A stretch of 38,482 bases of DNA from Sporomusa acidovorans. GTDB lineage: Bacteria; Bacillota; Negativicutes; Sporomusales; Sporomusaceae. The notes beneath the pieces are model-generated. The model was not told the DNA's origin and searched no databases. It saw only the letters and a list, made by a program, of their open reading frames with translations. Every line of letters begins with the position of its first letter. Position 1 is the first letter of the stretch. The stretch is taken from positions 95,882 to 134,363 of the forward strand of contig NZ_FNAM01000011.1 in NCBI RefSeq assembly GCF_900101845.1. The letters are read 5' to 3'. The position numbers and the translations under genes were made by a program. Positions 18,724 through 27,525 of the stretch are shown here, one piece after another.

Positions 18724-18821
18724 GGTATTACCCCTTTCTTCTTTTAATTATTTTCAATTACCGATAAACTCGCTATATTCAAATAATTCAAGACGTTAAA
18801 CTAATAATTAGATCAAGTATG

Positions 18822-18851
18822 GGGAAAGAGATCGTGTTCTATCTCTTTCCC
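18822..18851. terminator. Stem-loop between rhaD and the MFS gene
   Basis: GGGAAAGAGAT (18822-18832) and its complement (18841-18851) form an 11-bp perfect stem, 8-nt loop. The T-rich tail (ATTTTCTTT) is on the plus strand, not in the operon's direction, so on the rha message it may act as a weak terminator or processing hairpin rather than a full stop. Confidence 0.5.
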
Positions 18852-18858
18852 ATTTTCT

Positions 18859-19677
18859 TTAATCCAAAAACTCTTGCCGCAAATCAACCTGGAAGTCATG
18901 GGCAAGGTCCTTAAAATTCCGACTGGTAATCGTTTGTTTCTTGCCGCCCATCGAACGAACCTTAACGCAGATTTCTGCGGCTTTTTCCACGGTATCCATT
19001 AGTCCGAAAGCTTCATCAAAGTTTTCGCCTGCAACAAACACACCATGATGCGCCCATACGGCAATATCATATTCGCGCATCAATTTGCCAGTCGCTTCAG
19101 CAATCTCTCTGCCGCCTGGAACCATCCAGGGTACAACACCGATTCCCCGCGGAAAAATGACCGGATCTTCGGTTGCCATTTCCCACAGTTCCCGTGTGAA
19201 TATTTTATCTTCCAGCGGCAAGACAAACGTCAGCGCAATGGTATTCGTTGGATGAGCATGATAAATGACCCGGTTCGTGCCATTTGTCAGCTCTTTCTTT
19301 ATTTCATGATTAGAAAGATGAGTCGGCAGCTCGCTTGTCGGACGTCCGCCATGGGCAAGCCCCCAAACAATGCTGTAGTTTTCACCTGTTTGGTCGATCC
19401 TGATGATCGCAATATTTTCTTCCGGGCAGAGGCTGACATTGCGCATGTACTTGCCGCTGCCGGTCACAAGAAAATACTCGTTTGCAAGCTTGGGTACAGC
19501 AACACCAATCGAAATCCACTCTTTCGGTTCTGTTAATTCGGCCTTTACCGCTTCAACTTCTTCCGGCTTAATGCGATAGCTTAAATTTCCGCCGTTTCTT
19601 TCATGCCAGCCCTTACGAAAAGCATCTTCCGTAAGGCGAATAAATCCTTGCATGAATGCTGCGTTTTTTATATCCAT
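18859..19677 (-). CDS. rhaD: L-rhamnulose-1-phosphate aldolase
   Basis: Class II zinc aldolase (272 aa) splitting L-rhamnulose 1-phosphate into dihydroxyacetone phosphate and L-lactaldehyde. The zinc ligands are in YHAHPTN and WAHHGVF. HERNGGNLSYR near the N-terminus and the LVTGSGKYMRNV phosphate-binding stretch are conserved. The start is the ATG at 19677 after AAGGGGTC; an upstream frame overlaps rhaA and would give an over-long protein. It follows rhaA by 14 bp. Confidence 0.96.
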   Translation of the reverse strand: MDIKNAAFMQGFIRLTEDAFRKGWHERNGGNLSYRIKPEEVEAVKAELTEPKEWISIGVAVPKLANEYFLVTGSGKYMRNVSLCPEENIAIIRIDQTGENYSIVWGLAHGGRPTSELPTHLSNHEIKKELTNGTNRVIYHAHPTNTIALTFVLPLEDKIFTRELWEMATEDPVIFPRGIGVVPWMVPGGREIAEATGKLMREYDIAVWAHHGVFVAGENFDEAFGLMDTVEKAAEICVKVRSMGGKKQTITSRNFKDLAHDFQVDLRQEFLD

Positions 19678-19691
19678 TTTTCTGACCCCTT

Positions 19692-20927
19692 TTACCGTTT
19701 TGACAAAACATGTGCTTCGTATTTTTGTACTTCCGTGAACCAAGCCATTCCCTGCGGAACCTCCTGCTGCTCACAGTATTGATTCCAGATGTCGCCAAAC
19801 GGAAGTGTCTTTAATTCTTCCATCATGGCCATAAGCTGGGTAAAATTCTTTTCATCCTGCATTTTCTTTAGTGCCTGATGCGGCATAAGCAAGGCATAAA
19901 GCAAGGCCTTTTCCATATTGCGCATGCCGACAACCCAGGCAGAAATGCGATTGATGCTGGCATCAAAGAAATCCAGTCCGATGAATACACGGTCAAGTGC
20001 ATCACAGCGGACAATTTCTTTGGCAATTTCCTTGAGTTCCTCATCAAATAAAACAACGTGGTCACTGTCCCAGCGCACCGGACGACTGATGTGCAGCGCC
20101 AGTTGATCTGCGAAAAGCAGCATAGCAGAAATCTTATCCGAAACCATTTCGGTCGGATGGAAATGTCCGGTATCTAAAAGACAAAGCAGATTATTCTTTG
20201 CCGCATAATTCATATAGAATTCATGCGATCCCACCGTATAGGACTCTACACCAAGCCCAAAAACTTTGGATTCGACGCTGTCGGCCAAATATTTTTTATC
20301 ATATTTTTCCTGAAAGATTTCATCCAAGGCAGCTTTAAGACGTTTTCGCGGCCCCAGGCGATCACCGGGAATATCTTTATATCCGTCTGGAATCCATACA
20401 TTGTTCAGTGCCGTACAGCCAAGTTCCTTACCAAAATAAGCGGCAATTTTGCGCGTTTTTTTACAATGATCAATCCAAAATCTACGAATGGAATCATCCG
20501 GCGAGGAAAGCGTCAAATTGTCGGCAGCCTTGGCATGAGAAAACAATGTCGGATTGAAATCCAAGCCCAAACCGCGTTCTTTAGCAAAATCCACCCACGC
20601 GTGAAAGTGTTTTGGCTCAAGTTTATCTCTTTCTACTTTTTCTGCTGTAATGGCATAAGAGGCATGCAGATTGAGTTTATGTTTTCCAGGGATAAGGCTG
20701 AGGGCCTTGTCAATATCCGCCATAAGTTCTTCCGGATTTGTGGCCTTGCCCGGATAATTGCCGGTTGCAGCAATACCGCCGGTAAGTTCTTGGGAATCAA
20801 AGCCGATGACATCATCACCCTGCCAGCAATGCATAGATATTTTTACCTTTGACAGTTTTTCCAACGCCGCATCAACGTTTACCCCCATTTCCTGATACAC
20901 TTCTTTTGCATCACTAAATCTTGACAT
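19692..20927 (-). CDS. rhaA: L-rhamnose isomerase
   Basis: Converts L-rhamnose to L-rhamnulose (411 aa, usual length). Family features include the N-terminal [44 protein letters not shown] with metal-binding His, and [23 protein letters not shown]. The start is the ATG at 20927 following GGAGGGTG at 9-nt spacing. It lies between rhaB and rhaD. Confidence 0.97.
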   Translation of the reverse strand: MSRFSDAKEVYQEMGVNVDAALEKLSKVKISMHCWQGDDVIGFDSQELTGGIAATGNYPGKATNPEELMADIDKALSLIPGKHKLNLHASYAITAEKVERDKLEPKHFHAWVDFAKERGLGLDFNPTLFSHAKAADNLTLSSPDDSIRRFWIDHCKKTRKIAAYFGKELGCTALNNVWIPDGYKDIPGDRLGPRKRLKAALDEIFQEKYDKKYLADSVESKVFGLGVESYTVGSHEFYMNYAAKNNLLCLLDTGHFHPTEMVSDKISAMLLFADQLALHISRPVRWDSDHVVLFDEELKEIAKEIVRCDALDRVFIGLDFFDASINRISAWVVGMRNMEKALLYALLMPHQALKKMQDEKNFTQLMAMMEELKTLPFGDIWNQYCEQQEVPQGMAWFTEVQKYEAHVLSKR

Positions 20928-20960
20928 AGGATTCACCCTCCTCTAAAAATTGCGTATGTT

Positions 20961-22388
20961 TTAAACTTGTACTTTTTTCACATTAAAGGATCTGGCGATG
21001 GTTTCTCGTGCTGCTACAAGGTCAGCAAATTCATTGTTCTTCAGCATCTGCGCCACAAGATTTCCCAGCGTCGTCGCCTCAACCGGCCCGGCGTAGACCT
21101 CCTTACCCGTATATTCAGCCGTAAGCTTATTTAAAAAACTGTCCTGGCAGCCACCGCCGACCACATGAATACGCGGATAGACTTTTCCGGTAACTTCTTC
21201 GATTTCCGCCACAGTATCTGCATAACATTTAGCCAAGCTGTTATAAACACAGTAAAGCAGCTCACACTCGGTTTCCGGTTTTTCCTGGCCTGTTTTTTCG
21301 CAATAGTCCTGTACGGCGTTGATCATGTTTTTCGGCGCAAGGAAGGATGAGTCGTTCACATCGACAACAGACGAGAAATAACTGCCTATACCCGCAAGGG
21401 TATACAGTTCGGTGAAACTGTAGGCATGTTTGAATTCCTTGCGTATGGACTGCATCATCCAAAGTCCCATGATGTTCTTCAAATACCGATAGCGATAATG
21501 ATAGCCGCCCTCATTGGTAAAATTATGCTGCCGGCTCTTTTCGGTGCAATCTGGAATGAGCCGTTCGATCCCCATCAGGGACCATGTGCCGGAGCTTAAA
21601 TATATGGAATGATCATCATTGGCCGGAACAGCTAAAACTGCGGAACCGGTGTCATGAGTTGCCGGCAGGAGCACTTCCGCGTCAAAACCAACGATTTTTT
21701 GGATTTCCGGCAAAAGATACCCAACCGAAGACTTCGGCATATGCAGTTTCCCAAAAATCTCCCTCGGAAGCCCTAACCGCGCAATCAAATCATCATCCCA
21801 ATCCTGCGTTTCGGCATTGACCAGCTGCGTGGTCGTGGCATTGGTGTATTCATTTTTCTTCTCACCAGTCAGAAGAAAATTCAGATACTCTGGAATCATC
21901 AGAAAACTTCGGGCGTTATTCAATAAATCCGGCTCTTGCTTTTGCACAGCCATTAATTGATAGATGGAATTAAATAGTTGCTTTTGTATACCGTTGTGTT
22001 GGTAAAGCTCTTCCTCTTTGATGATCTTATAAACTTCTGCATCCATGCCTTGCGTGCGGCCATCTCGATAAGCAATGGTATTACCCAGAACTTTATCCGC
22101 TTGATCCAGTAAAACAAAGTCAACACCCCAGGTGTCTATGCCTATGCTCAGCGGTATGCGGTTAAGCTGCTTACAGCGTTGCAGTCCCGTTATGACCTCA
22201 TGGAATAGCCTTGCTAAATTCCAGCACAAATGACCGTCCGTTTCCTCCAGGCAATTCTCAAAACGATATAACTCTTCAATGCGAATCTTCCCATTTTCTA
22301 TCCAGCCCAAGATACATCGGCCGCTTGAGGCGCCGATATCTATAGCCAGATAGTGCGCTTTTTCCTTTTCCCGTTTCATTCCCAACAC
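20961..22388 (-). CDS. rhaB: Rhamnulokinase
   Basis: FGGY-family sugar kinase (475 aa) making L-rhamnulose 1-phosphate. ATP/phosphate-site motifs are AIDIGASSGRCILGW near the N-terminus, GIDTWGVDFVLLD, HDTGSAVLAVPA and YLSSGTWSLMG, and the C-terminal VVGGGCQDSFLNKLTAEYTGKEVYAGP. It is first in the operon. The start is ambiguous: GTG 22388, TTG 22385 or ATG 22379, all after AAGGTGG; TTG has the best spacing. Confidence 0.96.
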   Translation of the reverse strand: MLGMKREKEKAHYLAIDIGASSGRCILGWIENGKIRIEELYRFENCLEETDGHLCWNLARLFHEVITGLQRCKQLNRIPLSIGIDTWGVDFVLLDQADKVLGNTIAYRDGRTQGMDAEVYKIIKEEELYQHNGIQKQLFNSIYQLMAVQKQEPDLLNNARSFLMIPEYLNFLLTGEKKNEYTNATTTQLVNAETQDWDDDLIARLGLPREIFGKLHMPKSSVGYLLPEIQKIVGFDAEVLLPATHDTGSAVLAVPANDDHSIYLSSGTWSLMGIERLIPDCTEKSRQHNFTNEGGYHYRYRYLKNIMGLWMMQSIRKEFKHAYSFTELYTLAGIGSYFSSVVDVNDSSFLAPKNMINAVQDYCEKTGQEKPETECELLYCVYNSLAKCYADTVAEIEEVTGKVYPRIHVVGGGCQDSFLNKLTAEYTGKEVYAGPVEATTLGNLVAQMLKNNEFADLVAARETIARSFNVKKVQV

Positions 22389-22439
22389 AAAACCACCTTG
22401 TTTGTATTTTTTTATTTCCGTTTTTCTTTTATATCAATC

Positions 22440-22468
22440 ATAATACAACATATAAAAAGATAAAGCAA
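22440..22468 (-). promoter_or_regulatory. rhaB promoter
   Basis: Minus-strand TTGCTT (22463-22468), 17 bp, TATTAT (22440-22445). It lies about 50 bp before the rhaB start and just downstream of the candidate operator at 22483-22497. Confidence 0.65.
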
Positions 22469-22482
22469 TAAAATTATTCTGT

Positions 22483-22497
22483 GTTTTATTTTGTTTT
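22483..22497 (+). promoter_or_regulatory. Candidate RhaR operator (rhaB side)
   Basis: GTTTTATTTTGTTTT matches the element before the DeoR gene (16167-16181) at 13 of 15 positions. It lies 14 bp upstream of the rhaB -35. Confidence 0.45.
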
Positions 22498-22630
22498 TCT
22501 TTCATCATAAGCCAGCCTTTTCCGCAGTTATCGTCCATAAAAGTTCCAGGAACTATTGCTAATCCAATAAATTATGTCTTAAGGTCAACGTAATCTTGAC
22601 GTTACGATTCTTGCCAAACCCAAAAAATAG

Positions 22631-22646
22631 CCCAGCTAATGCTGGG
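22631..22646 (-). terminator. Small terminator-like hairpin
   Basis: CCCAGC-TAAT-GCTGGG; on the minus strand it is followed by CTATTTTTTGG, so it resembles an intrinsic terminator. No intact gene upstream would need it; it may belong to the old mobile element. Confidence 0.35.
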
Positions 22647-22654
22647 TGAAAAAG

Positions 22655-22752
22655 GCAAGCAGGGATAACCACATATCTTTGTTCTATATTTTCGATAAGT
22701 TCTTCAAAAGATATAGCTTTATTAATTAAATACAATTTAGCCATTCTTCGGG
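22655..22752 (-). pseudogene. Remnant of a REP-type (Y1) transposase
   Basis: The stretch 22676-22744 encodes MAKLYLINKAISFEELIENI, nearly identical to the C-terminal part of the intact transposase at 27900-28730, and nucleotide identity runs on to about 22752. At 22655-22665 the 11 bases GCAAGCAGGGA equal the first 11 bases of that element's left terminus. About 125 bp that separate these parts in the intact copy are missing. No transposase domain remains. The rest of 22389-23173 holds the rhaB promoter, hairpins and no gene I can support. Confidence 0.75.
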
Positions 22753-22884
22753 GGTCTATTTGTACATATGCCAGTTTAATCGACGCTTCCATATGGAAAA
22801 TCATCCAGGAAGTTCATAACCACTACTCAAATCAAAATTCAAAAAATGTGGTATATTTCGGTTGATCCTGGATGTCCCAAAATT

Positions 22885-22923
22885 GAGAGGTTGGCTGCCC
22901 ATTAACTGAACAGCCGACCTCTC
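22885..22923. repeat. 13-bp hairpin in the rhaB-hydroxyacid dehydrogenase gap
   Basis: GAGAGGTTGGCTG (22885-22897) pairs with CAGCCGACCTCTC (22911-22923), one wobble, 13-nt loop, with no T-run of note on either strand. Function unknown. Confidence 0.5.
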
Positions 22924-23052
22924 TCCTATGAAAAATGCAATAACTTTCAATCCTTTAAAATACATTTCTAAATAAGGAAAATGGACGCAATAAATTTTAA
23001 AGAAGGAATTCATAATAATAGTATTGAAGATTATTGCAAAAAAGAAGTCCTT

Positions 23053-23091
23053 AGGGGAATGCTCCTGTGAAACCAGGGATACATTTCCCCT
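23053..23091. repeat. Hairpin upstream of the flavin hydroxyacid dehydrogenase
   Basis: AGGGGAATG (23053-23061) pairs with CATTTCCCCT (23082-23091, one bulge), with an inner CCTG/CAGG pair, 83 bp before the gene. It could be a leader hairpin of that message, or on the minus strand a terminator (T6 about 15 nt after the stem). Confidence 0.4.
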
Positions 23092-23173
23092 ATTCCAGCT
23101 AAAAAATTATAAAGTACATACATAATTCTAATCATGTAAATAGTAGAAAGAAAAGGAAAAGGGAGAGAGTTGT

Positions 23174-24190
23174 ATGAATTACAAAGAATTACTGGAAAAT
23201 GCGCGTAGCTGTATTGGCAGTTACTGCAAGGCATGCCCTGTTTGCAATGGCATTGCCTGTAAGAACAGCATCCCCGGACCAGGGGCAAAAGGCGTTGGCG
23301 ACACTGCCATCCGCAACTATCAGAAATGGCAGGAAATCCGTGTCAATATGGACACATTAAGTGCGAATAAACCCGTTGATACAACCTTAGAATTATTTGG
23401 TCAAACGTTTACCTATCCGTTTTTCGCAGGACCTGTTGGCGCGGTAAATTTGCACTACAGTGATAAATTTAATGATATGGCGTATAATGATATTTTAGTC
23501 TCTGCCTGCAGGGAAAATGGAATTGCTGCGTTTACCGGCGACGGAACAAATCCAACTGTCATGGAAAGTGCGACAGCGGCAATCGCTAAGGTGAAAGGCC
23601 GTGGCATTCCTACTATTAAGCCGTGGAATATGGACACCATCAAGGAAAAAATGGAGCTGGTGCATAAGGCTGGTGCTTTTGCTGTTGCCATGGACATAGA
23701 TGCAGCCGGATTGCCTTTCTTAAAAAATATGACACCGCCGGCTGGCGGAAAATCAGTCGACGAACTTCGTCGTATTTCTGAAATTGCCGGTATTCCGTTT
23801 ATTGTAAAAGGGATTATGAACATAAAAAGCGCACTTAAGGCAAAAGCGGCAGGAGCAAAAGCAATTGTTGTTTCTAATCATGGCGGCAGAGTGCTGGATC
23901 AGTGCCCTTCAACGGCAGAAGTGCTGCCAGAAATTGCCGAAGCTGTCGGCAACGAGATGAAGATTCTAGTTGATGGGGGTATCCGTTCCGGTACAGATAT
24001 TTTCAAAGCACTGGCCCTTGGAGCAGACGGTGTTTTAATCTGTCGTCCGTTTGTAACCGCTCTTTATGGTGGGGAAAAAGAAGGAGTTAAGATTTATATA
24101 GAAAAATTAGCTGAAGAATTAAAAGATACGATGGCTATGTGCGGCGCTTTTAGTCTGAGTGAAATCACAAAGGATATGGTGCGTAGATAA
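23174..24190 (+). CDS. FMN-dependent alpha-hydroxy-acid dehydrogenase with Cys-rich N-terminus
   Basis: TIM-barrel flavoprotein (338 aa) of the lactate/glycolate oxidase family. Core residues are present: K213 (FIVKG), the catalytic H237 and R240 in SNHGGRVLD, and the phosphate-binding DGGIRSGTDIFKALALGAD. The N-terminus carries five cysteines (C13, C18, C21, C24, C29; spacing 4-2-2-4) in place of the usual N-terminal substrate-site region. Related proteins in anaerobes share this, to my knowledge. In an anaerobe it should act as a dehydrogenase rather than an O2-using oxidase. Substrate unknown; L-lactate is suggested by family and neighbours. A GGGAGAGAG site precedes the ATG. Confidence 0.85.
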   Translation: MNYKELLENARSCIGSYCKACPVCNGIACKNSIPGPGAKGVGDTAIRNYQKWQEIRVNMDTLSANKPVDTTLELFGQTFTYPFFAGPVGAVNLHYSDKFNDMAYNDILVSACRENGIAAFTGDGTNPTVMESATAAIAKVKGRGIPTIKPWNMDTIKEKMELVHKAGAFAVAMDIDAAGLPFLKNMTPPAGGKSVDELRRISEIAGIPFIVKGIMNIKSALKAKAAGAKAIVVSNHGGRVLDQCPSTAEVLPEIAEAVGNEMKILVDGGIRSGTDIFKALALGADGVLICRPFVTALYGGEKEGVKIYIEKLAEELKDTMAMCGAFSLSEITKDMVRR

Positions 24191-24198
24191 AAGGACCC

Positions 24199-24213
24199 AT
24201 CCGGACGGCGGAT
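24199..24213 (+). terminator. Weak terminator after the flavin dehydrogenase
   Basis: ATCCG-GACGG-CGGAT hairpin 9 bp after the stop, followed by T-rich sequence (TTGTCTTT, then T6). Short stem, low confidence. Confidence 0.35.
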
Positions 24214-24320
24214 TGTCTTTACCCATTTTTTCATCTATGAGTTCTAAGTATCGTATTCGCAGCCTTTAGTAGGCTCTGGAAAAAAGCAATACCAGTTCCC
24301 ATTACTGCTTAAAACAAAAG

Positions 24321-24352
24321 CTCCTGCTGAATCTATAAAAATTCGGCAGGAG
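24321..24352. terminator. Bidirectional terminator
   Basis: CTCCTGCTGAAT (24321-24332) and ATTCGGCAGGAG (24341-24352), 12-bp stem with one wobble, 8-nt loop. The minus strand continues CTTTTGTTTT, a good tail for ending the decayed sigma-54 regulator gene. Confidence 0.6.
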
Positions 24353-24464
24353 TTCTGCTTGTTCATCATACCAAAACTGCGGTTTTCCGCATCAGCTTAA
24401 TAGCGAATCTACTCGGATATTGTACAATTCATGCCAGTTTTAAATATTTTGAGCAATATTTTTA

Positions 24465-26070
24465 TCAAATCTTATATTCATGAATTTTATTCAATATGTC
24501 GTATTAGATACTCCCAAGACCTGGCCAGCCAACCGGGAAGAAGGATGTTTTTTTTAAACCCTGCTGATCACTTCTTTTTCAACGCTTGCTACAATAGCCT
24601 TTAGCGGCGGCCAATCCCCGGTAATTGGAATTTCCATCTGCAATGTTTGTTGATTTTTGGAAATCATTCCGACACTTCTCAACGTACCTGCCTCAGATAT
24701 GTCCGTCCAAGCGGAAAGATGCTCCGGTCTGATTTCCGTAGTATCAATTAAGTTAATCACGCGTTCCAACGTATTTTCCAATTGCCGTACATTGCCTGGC
24801 CATTTCTGCGCTACCAAAATTTCAACACTTTCCTTGGCTAAATGAACTTCCGACTTATCGATCTTGGCACAAATTTTCCGGATTAAATGTTGGGCAAGCA
24901 GGGGAATGTCTTCTTTTCTTTCTCTCAGAGGCAAAATGGTAAGCGGGATAACATTCAGCCTGTAATACAGATCCTCGCGGAATTCCCCACAGCGAATCAT
25001 ATCCTCCAGATTACGGTGTGTGGCCGCAATAACCCGTACATCCACACTAATATCGTTATGTCCTCCCACCCGCCGGACTGTTCCTTCTTGCAGAACACGC
25101 AGCAGACGTACTTGCAGCCGCGGCGAGATATCACCTATCTCATCTAAAAATAAGGTACCGCCGTTCGTCTGTTCAAAAAGGCCTTTCTTGCCCCCTTTAG
25201 CAGCGCCCGTAAAAGCACCATCTTCATATCCAAACAATTCACTTTCCAACAAAGATTCCGTTAATGCTGCGCAATTTATAGGAATAAAGGGATGCTTACG
25301 CCTTGCTCCTTCCGCATGAATAGCATTGGCAAACAACTCTTTACCTGTGCCGCTTTCCCCGCGCAATAAAATGGTGGAAGAATTTCTGGCTACCGTGCGT
25401 GCAGAAGCTATGAGCCTATTCATTTGCTGACTTTGATGAACAATATCGTCAAAAGTTATTTTTTACAGGATTTACCTGCCTGCAATATTACTTTTTCAAC
25501 TTGCTGAAAGTCTTGAATGGTGGAGACAGCTCCTATAATTTGTCCTTGATCATTTCTAATAGGTATGTTACTGGCTAAAAATTGCAGAGTCTTGCCTTTT
25601 CTTTTTATCGTTCGCTCTTTCAATCTATAGACATGGCCCAAGCACAGTGTTTCAAGAATGGGCGGATCTTCGCCCACTAACTTCTCCACCTTTAAGCCGA
25701 TGGTTTCTTCTAATTTACAATCTAATATTTTGCAGGCAACTTCATTAATATGTGATATGATACCGTTTTTATCAATTGCCAGAACCCCTTCGCTAACGGA
25801 ATTAAGAATCGTCCGCAATTCAATTTCCTTTTCCTGATAAGGCATCTGTGTACGGAATGTGACGGCTGTTATATTCTTAAGCTCTGTGAGCTCAGCGACT
25901 AATCGTTGAGCTTGTTCTTCCGCGGCGCATTGGAACTGGATAATCATACCATGTTTCGGTATTACTTCCATGGCGATTTTATCCACATTGTTTTTTTCGG
26001 TAATTCGAAATATTTCATAGCCCAATCCCGGGCAATTCACAAAATCAATTTGAATAATATATTCCAGCAT
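24465..26070 (-). pseudogene. TyrR-like sigma-54-dependent regulator, three lesions
   Basis: An ACT-like N-terminus and PAS domain (25456-26070) run into a stop (GKSCKK, stop). The AAA+ domain then continues in the next frame as ITFDDIVHQSQQMNRL, with Walker A GESGTGKE, the sigma-54 contact GAFTGA, Walker B GTLFLDEIG and the sensor-II region PGNVRQLE intact. One extra A in the A6 run would restore the frame. After EKEVISRV there is an in-frame TAA, beyond which the Fis-type helix-turn-helix KKHPSSRLAGQVLGVSNTT is still readable. It breaks again by a one-base loss before ILNKIHEYKI and its stop at 24465. So the gene seems dead, at least as a DNA-binding activator. Its former target may have been one of the flanking 2-hydroxyacid dehydrogenases. 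Confidence 0.85.
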
Positions 26071-26318
26071 CTTCCACTCCGTTTTTTACCTTGCACTATG
26101 GACTAATCTTCACTATCCTAATCTAACGTTTCTTTTTCGTTATTCATTCTCCCTCGAACCATTTAATAATAAAAGATCGATTTTTGTTTAACCCGTCGAA
26201 ATTTACATATCAAACTATTTAGACTCAAAACAAATTCTAGTTAAACATTCCTACTCCTGGAAAATAGACCGACACAGTGGTAAAATTATATTTGGTACCT
26301 TAAGAACCGTAGTAACCT

Positions 26319-26340
26319 AACAATTTGATCACAAATTGTT
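26319..26340. promoter_or_regulatory. 9-bp palindrome upstream of the NAD-dependent dehydrogenase
   Basis: AACAATTTG (26319-26327) and CAAATTGTT (26332-26340), 4-bp spacer, 41 bp before the ATG. The core matches the one at 16145-16160. Operator or leader hairpin. The remaining 26071-26318 holds no gene and no clear -24/-12 promoter. Confidence 0.5.
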
Positions 26341-26380
26341 TCTTAAAATCTGGTAATAATTGATGGAGGTGTTCTTTTCT

Positions 26381-27343
26381 ATGAAAGCTACTACAAATAA
26401 GCTGGTAATTGTTGGTGTAGGTCATGTAGGGTCACAGGTTTTGGCAACAGCCGTTGCGCACCAAATCGCATCAGAAATCGCGCTGATTGATATTGAGGAA
26501 AACAGAGCCATAGGCGAGGCCTTAGATGCAGACCATGCCACTCCTTTCGACTATAACGCGAACATTAACGTACACAAGGGAACCTATGAAGACTGTGCCG
26601 ACGCTAAAGTCATCATTATGTGTGCAGGCCCTAGTATCCTGCCGGGAGAAAATTTGGACCGTCTTGTTTTGGCCGGTCGCAACGCCGAAACTGTCAAAGA
26701 TGTCATGAGTCAAATCGTTACATACACAAAAGATGCCGTTGTTATCTTTATTACCAATCCGCTGGATATTACGACCTATTATGCCGCCAATCATTTCGGT
26801 TACCCCAAGGGAAAACTCTTTGGCACCGGAACCACATTGGAGACGGCTCGCCTGAAACGAATCCTGGCAGATCGCTATCATGTTGCCCCTGCCAGCGTAC
26901 AAGCTTTCATGCTGGGAGAACACGGGAATTCGGCTTTTCCTGCCTGGAGTATGATCAATATCGGCGGCGTCCCGGCAAACCAGCTGGATCAATATTTCGA
27001 TGTAGAGTCCCCGCTTGATAAAGAAGCAATCGGCAAAGAGGTTGTGCAAGTGGCTTACGATGTATTAAACGGTAAAGGTTGGACGAATACCGGCATCGCT
27101 ATGGGCGCGGTGCGCCTTGCCAAAGCAGTTATGTTTGATGAGCGCTTCGTGGGCCCAGTCTCCGTCACCTTGGCTGAAGAATATGGCATTGCCGAAAAAG
27201 TCTCGCTCAGCATGCCTTGCGTTATCGGCAAAAATGGCGTGGAAAAGAGACTGCCTTTGCCATTATCGCCAGAGGAAGTCAGTAAATTCAAAACTTGTGC
27301 CAAGACAGTCCGGGCCGTTTTGGATTCTATTCATATCAATTAA
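26381..27343 (+). CDS. NAD-dependent L-lactate/malate-type 2-hydroxyacid dehydrogenase
   Basis: LDH/MDH-family enzyme (320 aa). The Rossmann motif GVGHVGSQV (residues 12-20) and D38 (LIDIEEN) indicate NAD preference. Catalytic H181 lies in GEHGNS, and NPLDI and ETARLK are conserved. At the substrate-discriminating loop, where LDH has Gln (xQKPGE) and MDH Arg, this protein has SILPGE, so neither lactate nor malate is assured; another 2-oxoacid is possible. The start at 26381 follows GGAGGTG by 9 nt. It is divergent from the decayed sigma-54 regulator. Confidence 0.85.
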   Translation: MKATTNKLVIVGVGHVGSQVLATAVAHQIASEIALIDIEENRAIGEALDADHATPFDYNANINVHKGTYEDCADAKVIIMCAGPSILPGENLDRLVLAGRNAETVKDVMSQIVTYTKDAVVIFITNPLDITTYYAANHFGYPKGKLFGTGTTLETARLKRILADRYHVAPASVQAFMLGEHGNSAFPAWSMINIGGVPANQLDQYFDVESPLDKEAIGKEVVQVAYDVLNGKGWTNTGIAMGAVRLAKAVMFDERFVGPVSVTLAEEYGIAEKVSLSMPCVIGKNGVEKRLPLPLSPEEVSKFKTCAKTVRAVLDSIHIN

Positions 27344-27400
27344 TCTTCCCGACCTATCACCATCTGACAGGAGGGCCCGCACCTTCCAAAAGAACTTTCA

Positions 27401-27434
27401 GCCCTTGATGTTTCCAGCAGGAAATGTCAAGGGC
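27401..27434 (+). terminator. Terminator-like hairpin after the dehydrogenase
   Basis: A 14-15-bp RNA stem with two G-U wobbles (left arm from 27401, loop AGCA at 27416-27419, right arm to 27434), then a T-rich stretch (ATTGTTCGTTTT). It lies 58 bp after the stop. Confidence 0.55.
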
Positions 27435-27525
27435 ATTGTTCGTTTTGGGATATTCCATGGCCCTCTGCTCACATTCTTATTTTGGACTTATACCAAAAAC
27501 ACTCGCACGGCAAAGCGGTCCATAC

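Noticed and set aside
22801..23013. Open frame of 70 codons on the minus strand
   Set aside because: It runs through the 13-bp hairpin, has no ribosome site and no resemblance to a family; probably chance.
25440..25470. Programmed -1 frameshift joining the PAS and AAA parts
   Set aside because: The A6 run gives only a poor slippery heptamer, and two further lesions in the DNA-binding domain show general decay.
26319..26340. Rex or Crp/Fnr site
   Set aside because: The arms (AACAATTTG/CAAATTGTT) do not fit the TTGTGA or TTGAT half-sites well enough to name a regulator.
26071..26380. Sigma-54 (-24/-12) promoter before the NAD-dependent dehydrogenase
   Set aside because: No GG and GC pair at the required spacing is visible in this gap.
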